A stretch of 64,000 bases of DNA from the NCBI GenBank assembly GCA_000328365.1, contig KB295624.1:7016-71015 (forward strand), read 5' to 3'. This document shows, in pieces, positions 10,620 to 23,781 of this stretch. Source of the stretch: Capitella teleta (lineage: Eukaryota > Annelida > Polychaeta > Capitellidae). The notes under the pieces are model-generated. The model saw only the letters and a list, made by a program, of their open reading frames with translations. It was not told where the DNA came from and did no database searches. A program made the position numbers and the translations under genes. Numbering within the stretch: position 1 is the stretch's first letter; each line of letters opens with the position of its first letter.

Positions 10620-12100
10620 AAAGACTGCTCTTTTTTATAGTAATCAGAGAATCAATTTGTGAATATTTCAATTTTCAAATTTTCAATATTTCTGTCCTGG
10701 TTTTCTTGCATGTATGGAATTTTAATCATTGTTTTTTGTAGGAATTTCTGATAATAGGCTCATTTCACTTGTGGTGCTTCTGTTTCATGTGATCAAAGAC
10801 TTTAATCCACCGGGAAATTTTTCATTGTGCACTTATTGTCAATGCAAAGCCTGTCGTCCATCTTTTAGTCAATGAACCTTTCCTCCTGTGAATAATGCAT
10901 TTATTTGTGCCAAAACTGATCGTGGGAGAATTTTGTGTGAATGCTCTTATTCCGTCTGCTCAATTTCATGTTCCATCACTTTTATTCTGAATAAATTTGG
11001 TTCCCTTCTTGTATCCCTTTATTTTTCTTTTCTCTGGCAGCCTGTACTACAGGTACGTTTTGCTATGCGAATGGTTAGTTTCATTTCATGTATCTCAAGT
11101 TCTCAACCCTTGCTAAGTCCAGGTACTGAGTAATACATGTCGTGGAATACCTCTATCATTGGATATCTATTTCAACTTTTCTGAAAGATAATAAAACCAG
11201 ACCAAACATCTTTGCAATGTAGCAGGTATATACATGTAATTGTGTTAGAAGTTTGAATTTCATTTGACCATTTCGATGATGTTTCAGATATAAATATTAG
11301 ATATACATGTACAATGTAATGAAATGGTAAAATATAGAATATATAAATGATGAAGACCGAGAGATGAATATGTGGCCCAATTTAAGTATTGATCCACAGG
11401 AATGAACCAAATAAAGATATGACATTGTTGGATTTTCATTTATTGCACAGAATACATTGTACGTAATATGATCACAACCGAAGGGCAGAGTATTAATGGA
11501 GAATTAACAAAAGAATTTGGTTACGGAATGTTTAGGCATGCAATAAGATAATTAGGAGGAAAAAATGAGTTTACAACTGTATAAATCATGTGTATATAAA
11601 TACCATATATAACTGTAGACATGTAAATCATAACGTTGAATTTGGCAGTCTTCTTGCAAATTATCAATAGATGATTATGCATATTTCATTACAGTACATA
11701 TGTAATAAATTTTGGTCTAACAGAAAAGAAATAAAGAACAATATACAAATTATACATGTCACAATATTGTACCCAGGCAAACTCAACCAAATTCACACCA
11801 AAAAAAATTTAAAGCTCGTCATGATGGTCTAAAAATAATTAATTCAAATCCTTAATTCAGTTTGAACTGAGTGACTTTACTTTTTCTATCCTGATTTATT
11901 TCTTCGATTACATTTACAAATCGCAGAATTTAGACAACAATTATAAACCTACAATAATTTTTAGTCTCGATTACAAAATTACAAAGAATACTTGAGAATG
12001 TTAAATGCATAACAGGCGTTTGGTGACTTGAAAAACACAAAATATAAGTAGCCTTCATTGTTGAATAATGCCACATAATTAGAGTAAAAAATACAATAAA
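10620..12100. other. Convergent 3' UTR / intergenic region between BORA and the RhoGEF
   Basis: AT-rich sequence with no credible coding exon. Minus-strand AATAAA signals for the RhoGEF are seen at 11900-11895 and 11444-11439, so much of it is probably 3' UTR from the two convergent genes. Confidence 0.5.
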
Positions 12101-12102
12101 AA

Positions 12103-15058
12103 TCACTGTAGACTGCAGCCATCGTTTTGCGTACTTTTCTTCAAGGATGCTGTTGACCGTTCATCTCCCAGTGACCTTGGCATCAGACATGGGTTATTGC
12201 TGTGAAAATATAACTGAATGAGCAACGATTAGAATCAAAACTGTGGAGAAAATATCGGGTGTGAATTTGATGTTCAATATTTGTATTAAAATAAATCAAA
12301 TTCTGGTAAACTCACACAGATGAAGTGGAAGGATTTGATTGGGTGCTGAGGGTTGATTGTTCATAATGCCACGCTTCACTCTCGTCCAGATCAATTATCT
12401 CCTGCTGATCTATGCCATCGAGAGCACTCGGAGTGGATGGATAGCGCCTTTTGTGTCGCCAGTCCTGTTCCTGTTGGGAAAATTTTTATGAAAATCCAAC
12501 ATAAAGTAAATGCTGAAAATTGATGGAATTATTCACTCCTTGGATTGTTCCCTCACTCAACAAACAAACAAATGCCAATTTACCCCCAACAAATACTCAC
12601 AGGAGTAACATCAGTGGCCTCTGCAGGAACTTTCTTCTTCAATCCACTCATCGATCGACTTCGGCCCCAGAAAGAACCTTTAACGGAATCTTTATTCTTT
12701 TTGGGACTCAAGCAGTTGACGTCATTGTCCATGAAAACCCGCTTCAATGTGCTGGTGGGACTAGTGAACGAGCGTTCGTTGGATTTAGATTTTGTCATCA
12801 CAGGAGTTGGCGGGAAGGGAGAGTTATGAGTGGAGCTGGTGCTCGCTTTGCGTAAGCTTTTACGATTTTCTTTCAGTTCTCTGTGATATGGAAAGAAAAA
12901 CATGGAGAGCTGACATATGAAATGGTAAAACAAACCTGATGGCCTTGTTAATGACTTGAATCCATTCATCAACCGCTCTGTGATCAGAATAAAGCAAAAC
13001 ACTTTGTTCTTTGCACTGAATCTGAAAGTAATGAATAATTTTTTCAAGTTAATGACCCCATTATGCTGGATATTGAGGTACTCACCGTGAACAGAGAACC
13101 TTGACCAGCTGCATTGCCAAAGACACGCATAACTTTGCAGTGAGCTAAAGGAAAAACGCAACAACATGTTTGAGTCTGCAGAGTTGTTCCCTCAAGCAAG
13201 CGAGGTTTTGTGTACATGAGAAGATCAGAGAAAAGATAGAAAAGACGATCATGGGAACGACCCGCCTTCCTCGAAACCTGAAACATTGGAATAAAAGACC
13301 GAATACTGCACAAGACGATGCAAGTACCTTCTTCAGCAGACCCTCCTTGATGATCACACGCCCAGGGGCCAACAACCGAGGCGCAGCCCCACCCGAGAGA
13401 GACTTTTGAATCTGTAGCACACGTTTGAAGTTATCCTGCTGCTTGATGTGCTCATTAATATGCGCTGCCACATCTCCAATCACCTGAACCGCCTCTGCAA
13501 ACCAATCATTCAGATCATTTAGAATGGAGCACAACCAGACATGCCTTCAAGAGCCTTGTAGTCATCACTATCCTTCAGAGTGTTGGCTAAGAGGTCTGTT
13601 AACAGGAGCTTATACCTGGAAGAAGCAAATGTCAGTCAGACAATCAATTTGAGCACATAGAAATAGACCTAGGAATGCGTTGAACAGGGGTGATCAGAAG
13701 GGCGTTCAACTTTAAGCCATTCATCTCAGATAGGCTCTCTTGCTGCCGACGAAATGCTCCAAATTCAGGACACTTCTGGTCCCACTCCTGGGATAAGAAT
13801 TGCATTGAAGCTGTGGAACATAACATGAGTTATACACTCACCATGAGAGTCGCAAGTGCTTTTTCGTGGTTGTTAGCGTACATTGAATACAGTTTAAGGA
13901 ACGGCGCCATCTGGAGGAAAGCCAGACCCAAGCCTCCCTCCTCTTCCAACTTGAGCAACAACTCCTGATTCAAGGTTAGAATCTGGCGCACGTTTCCAAA
14001 TATGGACGAGATGACTCGATCAGGAATCACAGCTGCTTTGCGGAGGGGAAACTCAAAGCACTATTGCGAATTTGAGAATACAGATTAACAGCTTTATACA
14101 TTGAAATTATAGAGTCCTAACTTACTTTAACAATGAGGTGCAAGTGGTTCTGATACGTTCTTTCACTGTCTAGGATTTCTTGTGTGATCTTAAGGCGCCT
14201 TTTGGCCATTTTCTCCTCAATCACGTTCACCTTGATATCCTTCTCAACGATCACAGATTCCTCCAAATCTAATTTCTCAACCCCCGGGTTTGGTGTGCTC
14301 GTCAGAGGGGTCTTACTTGGCTTCTTATCCATTCCTGGCGTCCGCTTTAAGAATACGTCCTCAGCATCAGGACCACACATGCTTCGAACAAGAATATCCT
14401 CAAGGTGATTCCGCACAACAGGTATTGTTTTTGGCATCAGGGATCCGGTTGCGGTGGGAATTTGAGAATAACTGCGATGAATTGGTTGAGGACTCTCTTC
14501 TCTCTGCTGCTGCTTCTCAATGTCATCTTTACTTTCAACAACCAAATCTTCTGCTTTGGTTTCCGTCCAATCAAGAGTGCTATACTGACTCATGTCAATT
14601 GAGTTGAGAATCTGCTTCAATAAGTCAGATTCATCACTTTCATTCTCTTCCTCCTCCTCCTCCTCCTCATCCTCATCTGACGATACAACGCTGAGCGCCC
14701 CGTCTATTTCATTGTCACTGTATGACAGACCCTCAGAAGAACCCGCTTCTGATGACCCCGGTGACGACCCCTCAGATGACCCTTCACCTTCCTCTTCAAC
14801 AATCATGGATAGTTCTGTGGATTGATGAAGAACAGGATCAATGGGTTCAGGAATGTGTTTCTTCTCTTCATTGATTTCTTCATCACTGTCACTAGGAATA
14901 TCGTTGAATGAATATTCATCACTGACATCCAGCAGAGAGTCATCACTGCTCTCAGTGCTGGAGGCTTCAGAATTCTGCGTTGAGGCTTCGTCTGAATGAA
15001 CAGCCTCATCTCCACTTTCATCCATCTCAAGACGTGCTTGTTTGGCGGGACTGGCCAT
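12103..15058 (-). CDS. DH-PH Rho guanine nucleotide exchange factor, ARHGEF39-like
   Basis: Ten in-phase exons: 15058-14126, 14060-13842, 13787-13669, 13615-13545, 13494-13328, 13277-13086, 13021-12936, 12880-12601, 12470-12316 and 12199-12103, giving 772 aa. The first 285 or so residues are acidic and Ser-rich with runs of Glu. A DH domain follows: QEILDSERTYQNHL (CR1, near 296), LQMAPFLKLYSMYANNHEKA, and LLITPVQRIPRYKLLLTDLL (CR3). The PH domain covers about 490-600 with DRLFYLFSDLLMYTKPR and FPLAHCKVMRVFG, which matches the FFLFTDVLLMAKPR / YPMAQCHLSRVFG pattern I recall for human ARHGEF39. The Ser/Lys-rich tail has no recognised domain. Human ARHGEF39 is about 335 aa, so the long acidic N terminus is unusual. 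Exon 4 uses a GC donor, AAG|GCATGT, with a 50-nt intron (13544-13495); the only other reading breaks the frame or hits a stop. Expected role: Rho-family GTPase activation at the membrane or cortex. Confidence 0.82.
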
Positions 15059-15086
15059 GATTACCAACACCACGCGCTGCCCATCT

Positions 15087-17300
15087 GAAATAGGATGAAG
15101 ACAAAATGAACTCCTGGTCTGTAAAATTTTAATTTCCTTGTCAAGCCTACAGGGAAATAATTTGATGATTTAGTAATGAGTGCGGTTACAGATATAACTA
15201 AGTCACTAATGCCAAAATTTTCATTGACGAAATACAGTAAAAACTCTTATGTGTCAAACATCCGTCCCTCGAATGTCTCTCTGTGTCGAAGTTTTTTCAA
15301 AGTCCTGACGATTCTCCTATACTTTACTATTAGCATTAACATCCGTCCCTCAAAAGTTTCCTCCTGGAATTTAACCCTGTGTCAAAGTGTTACTGTGTCC
15401 CAGAGGCATATTTTCAATCTATAGCTCAAAGTAAAAAATTCTATAAGCATATTTCTCAGTTTGGTTACTTCAAAGAAAGTTAGAAACAGTTGTTTACAAA
15501 GCATCAAAACATCCCCCCCCCCCCAGAAAGCAGTCGGCAGCCTTTATCTCTCCTCTGTTTAAGCCACGACCAAAGCAAGGCTGACTCCAAAGATCAACGG
15601 ACCGTGGATTTCAACTAAGGCATTGTTGTTGATGTGCTTGTGAATGATCTTTAATGAATTGCCGACAAAAGACATCTCGCATTCAAAGCTAGAGTTAATT
15701 AAAAAAATCCAGCCTTAGATCTATTATGAACTTTATGACAGCTTTAATATCAAAGCACGCAACAATAATATCAAAGATGTTATTTAGAGTGTTAATTCGT
15801 GCTCCATGATAAACAGTATAAATCTAGCAACCACCAGTCTTCATCATCATTAGTTCATCATCGCTATGGCTACAAAACGCAAGCTCGAAGTGAAGACATA
15901 AAATCATAGCCTGTCATAGTTTAAAGTGCATAACGCTTTGTCAATCAAAACAATCAATTTTTAGGCAAGCGCTTGCCATCGGGACTGGACCCGATGCAGA
16001 GATGAACAGCTCGCAGGTGTACTTGTTATCACCCAATCAAATAAAAACCATTTTTGAATATGTCAGTGGATTTTATTACGTTCTATATACTTCTATGAGA
16101 CACGACTTATCTTTTTCGTCAAAACAAAGCTAAACAGGCTAAAAAGTTGGAACAAAATGATGGTGATGCTACCTGTTAAGCAGCACTGCAGGCTCACTGA
16201 ATAAGTATTATAATAATGAATTACCGTACTATTAATTCAGTCAAAACGCCCAGGGCTCGACTGGGTTTCGAACCTGGGACCTGAACCCCGAGAATTTATA
16301 AGTTTTAGAATCGCTGGTCATATATTTCATACTTAACTATTGAATACCACATTTTTGTTTTTGTTTTGATTAAGAATGTTATTTTATTTTTTATTCACCA
16401 TCAAGCATTTAAAGCACTCAAAACCAGGTTGTAACGATCGCTTAAACTGAGCAATTGACACTGGCTCGAGGGCCTGTAAGTCTTTATCTTCGGTGTTAAA
16501 AAAAAGGTTGATTTTAATTAAAATTCAAATAAAGGATACAGTTTAATTACCCAGTATTATAAACTTATTAGATTAGAGTGAGTTTGAAGGAATAAATACA
16601 CATGGTTAAAGATTTGTCAAATTGTCTCCACTAGGACACCTCTAGAGTGGCTGCGCGCCTTCGACGCTTGCTAGGGTTTGGCACTAATAAGCACTTTAAT
16701 TCTGGCGCACTAGTGAATCATCAACTACAAGTATTTCTATCACTGTATCAGTTCGGTATTTTCCTTGGCCCACGGGCTACTCTGAGGTATACCGTCCAGC
16801 CCTCGCCCTGAAAAGTGTGGGAACCCCTGTATTACTGTAACAGTGAGTAATTTACAGTACTAGTCTTAAGTCTAGTAGTCTACTACTACTACTGTACGGT
16901 GTACCGTGTACAGTGTACTAGTAATAAATAGTACTTCAACTACTAAGTCTACTTCAGTACTTGTCTCAGTGGACTTGAGTTATCTGAGAATGAGATTGGT
17001 CAACGAGCCAATCTCATTCTAATTAATTTGCGGTGCTCCAAAATAGTACACGAAGCACTTCTTCAACTCAAATGTTTGGTTATTTAATCACAATTGATAT
17101 TAAACATACTTTCATATTTTGAAATTCGCACAACATCGAATTTCCGGAAGGGTGAGCCTATCCACCGTTCGCAAATTCTATTATCATAACGCATAATTGA
17201 AGTACAGGGTGATTCAAAAGTCTTTTTTAGAAAGAATCAGAGGGCTTCTCAATCTTGCGGAAAGTGCTACATAACAGACATTTAAATTGAATTTGTTTGT
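15087..17300. other. Gene-poor repeat-rich stretch
   Basis: No supported exon. It holds a poly-C run near 15511, low-complexity CTACTAGTACT-type words at 16850-16990 and a SINE fragment at 16244-16292. A short start-codon context at 15866, encoding MATKRKLEVKT then a stop, resembles the N terminus of a Tigger transposase (compare MALKRKLNEL at 37677), but nothing coding follows. Confidence 0.5.
16244..16292 (-). mobile_element. SINE fragment (tRNA-like B-box segment)
   Basis: The minus strand reads GGTCCCAGGTTCGAAACCCAG, matching the B-box region of the SINE at 38983-39329. About 50 bp remain. Confidence 0.6.
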
Positions 17301-17479
17301 TATGTAACGCAATTAATCACAATTCATGCCCGGATTATTCCATTCAGTGAAGTCTCAGTGGGATGTATTAATTAGCGTTATCATGAGCGTTGCACAACCA
17401 GACCTGAACACTCCAAAGACTGGAAATCATAATGATAAGTCGCACAAACCCCCTGTACATATTGAACACCCTGGAAGGA

Positions 17480-18500
17480 CCCCAACCAGGATCCTCTACA
17501 CAAATACTGACACGGTTACCAATAAGCTCACCGGCCTCCAATCACTAATAACCACAACCAAACCAGTTTTTTATGCATCACTGAAGCCCTCCCCAAACAT
17601 CACAACATTCCTGACCCAATCGACCTGCTCACAATCCAAAACTTCACCCTTCACCACAACTTCGACAAACCCATTCTCAATCGTGGCATCGCCATCTAGG
17701 TACAGAACAACATTGAAGTCAGGGAAGATATCAGCCAGAAGGAAGCCTCCCCCAAAGAATTACTATGGCTCGAAATCAAAAAACCTAGTTGGCATATCAA
17801 GTCTTAGATACATATCAATAGCAGCCTCTCCTCACTAGACCACAAAGCCCTACTCACGCCAAATTTATAATACACTCTGTCCTGAAAAAAAAAAGAAAAA
17901 AAAAAGAAAAAAAAAATTAAAATTAAAAATCCAAAAATCCCCCCCCCCCCCAAAAAAAAAAAATCGGCTGCATGTCAGACTCACCTATCAACATTCATTA
18001 TCGGTGACTTTAACTACCCCCGAATATTCTGGCTCAAAGGTATTGGCTCAACCAAATCCCCTGCTCATAAATCATGTCCAGAGGACAATCTCATCACCTA
18101 CCTTACAAACCATTTCCTCACCCAACTCATCGACCAATCAACTCGGATCAGACACAACGAAGCCTTCAACATCCTTGACCTCCTACTGATCAACGCCCCC
18201 AACAGTATCAAATACCTTCTACATCACCCACTCCTTGGCGAGAGTCCCCCGGCCACGCCAAAAAAATCTCTCCCCTCCATGGCTCTCAGCCCCAGCGCAA
18301 CAAGCCATATAAACTCACGCAATAACTTATGGTACCAATACAAAGACCTCAGAACAAAAATGAAAACTTCAAATGCTACAAAATAGCCAGAAACAAAGTC
18401 ACCAGTGCCCTAGCTACAACAAGCTAAGAGAGCCTATGAAACCACACTTGTTCACTGGCCACCACTTATCATGAGTCAATTAAGGACGGTCAACCTGAAC
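17480..18500 (+). mobile_element. Decayed LINE, endonuclease region
   Basis: The translation shifts between frames but shows an apurinic-endonuclease-like N terminus (RILYTNTDTVTNKL, then LQSLITTTKPVF). Further on it has IIGDFNYPRIFW and FNILDLLLIN, the typical GDFNxP and LDLxxxN blocks of CR1/Jockey-type LINE endonucleases. A poly-A and poly-C low-complexity tract (17885-17963) interrupts it. No reverse transcriptase follows before the TAA microsatellite and the gap. Confidence 0.6.
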
Positions 18501-18666
18501 ACAAGTCCTGGCTTAATTGCCATGGCTAAAAAGTGACCGAAAATCTCTGTAAACATGCCGTATATATTTTTACTCAAGTGATCGAGTGAGAGTTTAAACA
18601 GCTCCAAGAGATACAGATACAACCATGAAAGACAAGCACATGGTGATAACTACAATATCTGGGGCT

Positions 18667-19017
<351 letters not shown>

Positions 19018-19495
19018 TTCTTTTCGGAAATAGTTAGAATAATCATTTTGCCACCAGTCAGGCGCGAAAAAAAAAATTATTTTTCGCTATTTTTCTTATT
19101 TTAACAAGCGATTTTCTAAGACACCTACCATGTTTCTCATCCTGAAACAGTAAAAAGGTCAGCCAGAGTGCACCACGCATGCGCAATACTGACGCTTTTG
19201 TTTCGTAAACAACAAAGATGTCCTTTTATGGCGAAGATGCTCTGCTCTGATTGGCTGAAATCGATAGCTTCACGAGGGGAACGGGACCAATCACGGCAAG
19301 CCATCAGCTGACGATTGCCTCCTATACTTCGCAATGGAAGCCATTCTCCCATAGGCTCAATGCTAACCCCGATATTCGGAATGCATTATTTCCTTACGCT
19401 TGGATCCAGGCATGGTGTTCTTGGCACGGAATGCTATCAATTGGTGCTATGAGTCAATAGAACATCACTTAAAATTTAGTTCCCCATCCCTTTAA
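19018..19495. mobile_element. TTAA-type non-autonomous DNA transposon, copy 1 (left part in gap)
   Basis: Nearly identical to 33585-34056. Its right end reads AGTTCCCCATCCCT then TTAA (19492-19495). That end is the inverse of the left end of copy 2 (TTAA then AGGGAGGGAGAACT), giving a terminal repeat AGGGAKGGRGAACT next to a TTAA target, as in piggyBac or Kolobok elements. No transposase is seen. Confidence 0.7.
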
Positions 19496-21344
19496 AGAAC
19501 AATCAATTAAATAGTGGTAGGCTTAATGCCAGGTACATACCAGTAATATACATGTAGCTAGTAACAAGTGATCTACTAGTACTCGTGAAGGAACATTTTA
19601 CATTAACCTTAGCACGTACTATAGTATACTGCACATCCTACGCCAGTCCGATAAATTTTGGGACAACCCTCGTACATGTAAACTGAATAAAATCTACTTC
19701 CACAGATAGCTCAGATGGTAAGTATATAACAAATACCATAAACACAATAAAGACTTATACAAATGAAAACGTCTTATAATACTGAATGTATAATAATTAT
19801 ATGGACTGAATCGGCTGAGAGCCGCTGTTGACGTAATCGGCTGATAGCGGCTGGCCGATGGCAGCAATCGGCGGCGGCTGGCTAAACGTCCAATTGGCGG
19901 CTGGTACATATCGGCGGCGGCTCCGTGGTCTAAAGGTGACACAAAAAGCAATGTTGATTCCATCTTTGAGCATTCACAAAACAACTGAGATTGCCGAATT
20001 TACACAATAAATATCTTATATATCCTACCAAGTCTGCCAGCGTACGTGTATGCCACTCGCATTATATTAACAATTAATGAACAATGTCATCTTCACACCA
20101 CACTAGCTGCACATGGAATCTCAGTGCAGGTTAATTTTAAAGACGAGTTTATCAAATTTGACCATGCAAGCATCACTGGTAATTGCCTCAGTTTTACAAT
20201 TACATCATATTGAGTTGTTCTGGCCGTACAGTGCACGCATCAACAATGATATCAAGAGATGATGGAGATATTCTAGTGTACAGTTTAACAGGTTGCATTT
20301 ACAGTTGTATAGCATATATATACCTTCCTGTCCTAACGCATCACAGGTCAAATCTTTTAACGACCCTGTAATTGACACAGTGATATATTTATTGGTGTGC
20401 AATAGTGTACATCTGCATTAAAAAAAAAAAAGAAAAAAGAAAAAAAAACAGAGAAAAAAAAAAACATGATTGATTCCTTGAAATAACAGGTTTATTTTTC
20501 TGTATCTGTAACTTTTTAGGGGCCAAAAGATACCCCTCCATGCCCAACTTGGGGGGCCTAGGCCCTTTGTGCCTACGCCACTGTACATTGCCATCAATCG
20601 TACACATCATCAAGTTGAGTTTCAGCATGAATATTAGCTCAAACATGAAGAACGGGCATGTGCTACTGGATATCCAGACACGTTAACAGTTAACACCATA
20701 AACAGCCACCTGAATTTTAATTTAGGATTTCCTTTTTGCATTGATGTTAACTGGGCGTTTATTTTGCACGGAAAAAAAAAAAAAAAAAAAAAACATCTGT
20801 GTATAAGATGTTTCTGATATGCATTTTTATCGTTTTATATGGCGGCTAAAGCAACGCTTAATTAAATAAATTTACAACCATTCATTGTGGTATCGAGGAT
20901 TTTTGTTTTCAAGAATGTCCACCATTTTTTCTGAGCCAATACGAAAATGATATTTTGATTTAAATAAGATAATTTTCATGCCTGGTAGTGTTTTAGTGTT
21001 AAATCCGACTTTGATGCTTTAAACAATAGTCCAGTTAATTTAGTCTAGCTACCTGATGCAGAATTGGAAGCTGCACAATATATATAAAATTCTTGTTGTG
21101 GAAAATACTTGGGCTTAAACTCAGATCATGAGATAAGAAATATTGTTTAGTATGTTTCTCTAAGTATCATTTATGGCATGATAAAAACCAATTAAATGTT
21201 TACCTTATGCAAAATGCATACATTTAATTCACCAAGTTTTTATGATTTGTTATACATAAATGACTGAATGAATACATGTAACAAATTGAAAAATGTAAAA
21301 TTTCTAAATGAAATAAAACCAATTTGAAAATGAATGATTTATTA
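19496..21344. other. Intergenic, low-complexity and old repeats
   Basis: No supported exon. Visible are GGCGGCGGCT-type imperfect tandem repeats near 19800-19925, A-rich tracts near 20420 and 20770, and a hAT-like terminus (GGCGTAGGCAC on the minus strand) near 20580. Confidence 0.5.
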
Positions 21345-22088
21345 TCAAGTAAGGCCATCATTTGGATCCTCCTCCTCTTCCTCCTCCTCCTCACTTGACT
21401 CCTCCTCCTTCTCCTTCACCACCTCTTTCTCCTCCTCCTCCTCCTCCTCCTCTTCACTACTCTCATCCTTGCTTCTCAGGTTGACCTTCTTCCTTATTTT
21501 CCTCTTGAATGCAACAGATGCTACATCTTCCTCCTTTTCCTCCATCTCCTCTTCCACTTCTACCTCTTCAGCTAAGTGATCCAAGCCACCCAACGCCTTC
21601 TTTGCATTCTTCACACTTCCCCCGGAGTCCCCTGAATTTCTTTTGAGGTTGGGTTTCCGGAAGGTGTGACGTGAATTCTCTAGGTCCATGGCTTCATCTT
21701 CGTCAGGATTTTTCATTTTCGCTTTCTGTAAGTTCTCCATGAACTCGAGCGCTGCCGCTTTGTTTCTCGCGTCTGAACACTTGACATCAGATAAATTGTA
21801 GTGCGTCCAGTTGTCTGGGGTGCTCTGGTGCTGCGGAATAATCTTCCCTTTGGGAGCAGAGCCAGAGGGAACTTTGAAGTCCTTTTTATCCCTCAACTCT
21901 TTTTCTTTTTCCTCATCTTCTGAATCAAAGTCAGGGTCTGAATGTTCAGTTTTACTGAGGGTTTTCTCAAAAGCACTGTGCTTGGCTGCAATCACATTGA
22001 GACTGTCAAAAACATCATTTGAACGACCGCGAAATGTAGAATCTGCACCAGTCACAGAGAAGGACTGCTTGTCTTCTGGACATGACAT
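21345..22088 (-). CDS. TSSC4: TSSC4-like U5 snRNP assembly factor
   Basis: A single coding exon of 247 aa. The ATG at 22088 follows a TTTTCAG acceptor, so a 5' UTR intron is likely. Vertebrate TSSC4 is a largely disordered protein that chaperones U5 and U4/U6.U5 tri-snRNP assembly by contacting PRPF8 and SNRNP200. Family blocks: FRGRSNDVFDSLNVIA near residues 18-35 (human ...FSQRSHSIFDCLE), then TPDNWTHYNLSDV with KAAALEFMENL (human PERWTKYSLEDV...ATALAFL), then a FRKP motif. The C-terminal third is Glu- and Lys-rich with long Glu runs, which give GAG/GAA codon repeats. An upstream minus-strand ATG would add a hydrophobic leader, but it lies beyond the acceptor and is probably intronic. Confidence 0.75.
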   Translation of the reverse strand: MSCPEDKQSFSVTGADSTFRGRSNDVFDSLNVIAAKHSAFEKTLSKTEHSDPDFDSEDEEKEKELRDKKDFKVPSGSAPKGKIIPQHQSTPDNWTHYNLSDVKCSDARNKAAALEFMENLQKAKMKNPDEDEAMDLENSRHTFRKPNLKRNSGDSGGSVKNAKKALGGLDHLAEEVEVEEEMEEKEEDVASVAFKRKIRKKVNLRSKDESSEEEEEEEEEKEVVKEKEEESSEEEEEEEEDPNDGLT

Positions 22089-23490
22089 GATCTGAAAATA
22101 AAAAATGAAAATAAAAATATATAATAACAACCAAAATGACACTGATGCATGATTTCCTCATGCTGAAGGAAAAGGAACAGGCATTTGTGGCTGCAAGTGT
22201 TAAAGGCGCTTTGCACTCTGCTACTGTGTGTGCTACGTAGGTCACTTATACTACTAGAAATTACTTTATGCTGACACTGCTATATGTCTGCAACCCTGTA
22301 TGTCTGCACTTAATAGTTGAAGGGAGAGAGTGAGCAAAGTGAATGCTGCTAAAATTACCATGGCACTGGTGGGCGTCTATGGGAATTCATCAATATCTCC
22401 TTTGAAAAAGGTGGGGAGGGCGTTTATTTAGGAAATTTTATGGATATGGAAGTGTTGACATTTGCCTGATCAGGTTGATGACCAGATTCAGATTTAGGAT
22501 TGGTCAATTTCTCTAACTCCAGAGCCACTGTATGGGCCATACCAGTAATGTGACGTGAAAGAGTATGCTTCTAGTTCTTGGTGCCACTTCCAATACCTCA
22601 ACTTCTTTTACAATCGCTAATCCTTGCTGCATTAACTTTTAGCGCTGTCGAAAGCGAAACTGAAACCAATGCTACGTCATAATTTATTTTCCCTGGGCGC
22701 CAATCAGACTCGGCCTCTCATGCATAAAACATCAGCTTCCATATAAGGCGATCGGTAATCTCGATTTGAGGCCGACCGCCTCCGAAGACAAACGCAAGAA
22801 AAACAAAGTCTCTAAGGACTTCGGCAATCTTCGGCAACACTCGGAGGAGACTCAACATGCGATCTCTCACGAACGTAAACAAGAGAATATCTTAGCTAGG
22901 CAACTTTTCACTCACGTGAATCAATTTTGCACGAGCAATGGCGAGTGGAGAGCAATTGCTCACGTGAAAACGAATAGACTGCTGGCGGATGTTTATATTG
23001 TGTGACGTTCGCGGCTGCCAGCATTTTTCTCAGTAAAAGTAGGACATTAGTGATATGAAAAGAGTTCAGCAGTAAATTTAAAACCCGGATCGGTTGTTGT
23101 GGCTCTATGTGAAATTGCAGACTACAGCCTGGACGCTGTTATATTTGTCGGATTATTCACATAATTTTAAGGTAACCTGGAAGCCTAAATTTTAATTAGT
23201 GTGGACTCATTTTGAGCTTGACACTGTAGGGCTGATCCACGGGCGTTCGGGATCAGCCATAGTATAGAGCAAGATATTATTATGAACATACTTGGGAAAC
23301 TAGCCAAGATTGAAAATTGTCAGACTGGGTGCTCGCCCAGAATGTTCAACTATTGAAGAAGAATTTGAGCTAACCAGGTCAGGTCAGATCCTAATATTAT
23401 ATGATATAGGCCTATAACATGCTGCATACACATATATAATATGCATCCATGCAAAGGCGATCAGGATGCAGTATACATTAGGGCTAGTCG

Positions 23491-23541
23491 TAGCTCCCCA
23501 AGGGTAGCGGAGCAGTTCCCACACTACGGCTTGGGGAGCTA
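23491..23541. mobile_element. 51-bp palindromic mini-MITE, copy 1
   Basis: Starts TAGCTCCCCAAGGG and ends GGCTTGGGGAGCTA. It is flanked by exact 9-bp direct repeats GGCTAGTCG (23482-23490 and 23542-23550). Confidence 0.85.
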
Positions 23542-23675
23542 GGCTAGTCGTAATAATATGAGCTTTATAATTATGATTATCATCATCATGCAGTGAGTGA
23601 GTGACTGAGTGTGAGCTACATCTATTCTGTAGCCATAATTTGTGGGGATAATTACAAATAGTCTTGGAACGAGAC

Positions 23676-23781
23676 CAGCTCCCCAAGCTATAATACACTA
23701 CTGCTCCACTACCCCTGGATAGCTCCCCAGGGGTAGTGTATACACTACGCTACGGCTAGGAGAGCTACCCCTGGGGAGCTA
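23676..23781. mobile_element. 106-bp palindromic mini-MITE, compound copy 2
   Basis: Flanked by exact 9-bp repeats GAACGAGAC (23667-23675 and 23782-23790). Internally it holds a second TAGCTCCCC terminus and the self-complementary GTAGTGTATACACTAC, so it looks like one unit inserted in, or fused to, another. Confidence 0.85.

Noticed and set aside
13826-13842. Acceptor near 13815 for the third RhoGEF exon
   Set aside because: It would put the exon out of frame with the second exon; the TTATCCCAG acceptor at 13788 gives the expected DH reading.
14592-14825. Plus-strand Ser-rich ORF
   Set aside because: Antisense shadow of the acidic N terminus of the RhoGEF.
21334-21579. Plus-strand poly-serine ORF
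   Set aside because: Antisense shadow of the Glu-rich end of TSSC4.
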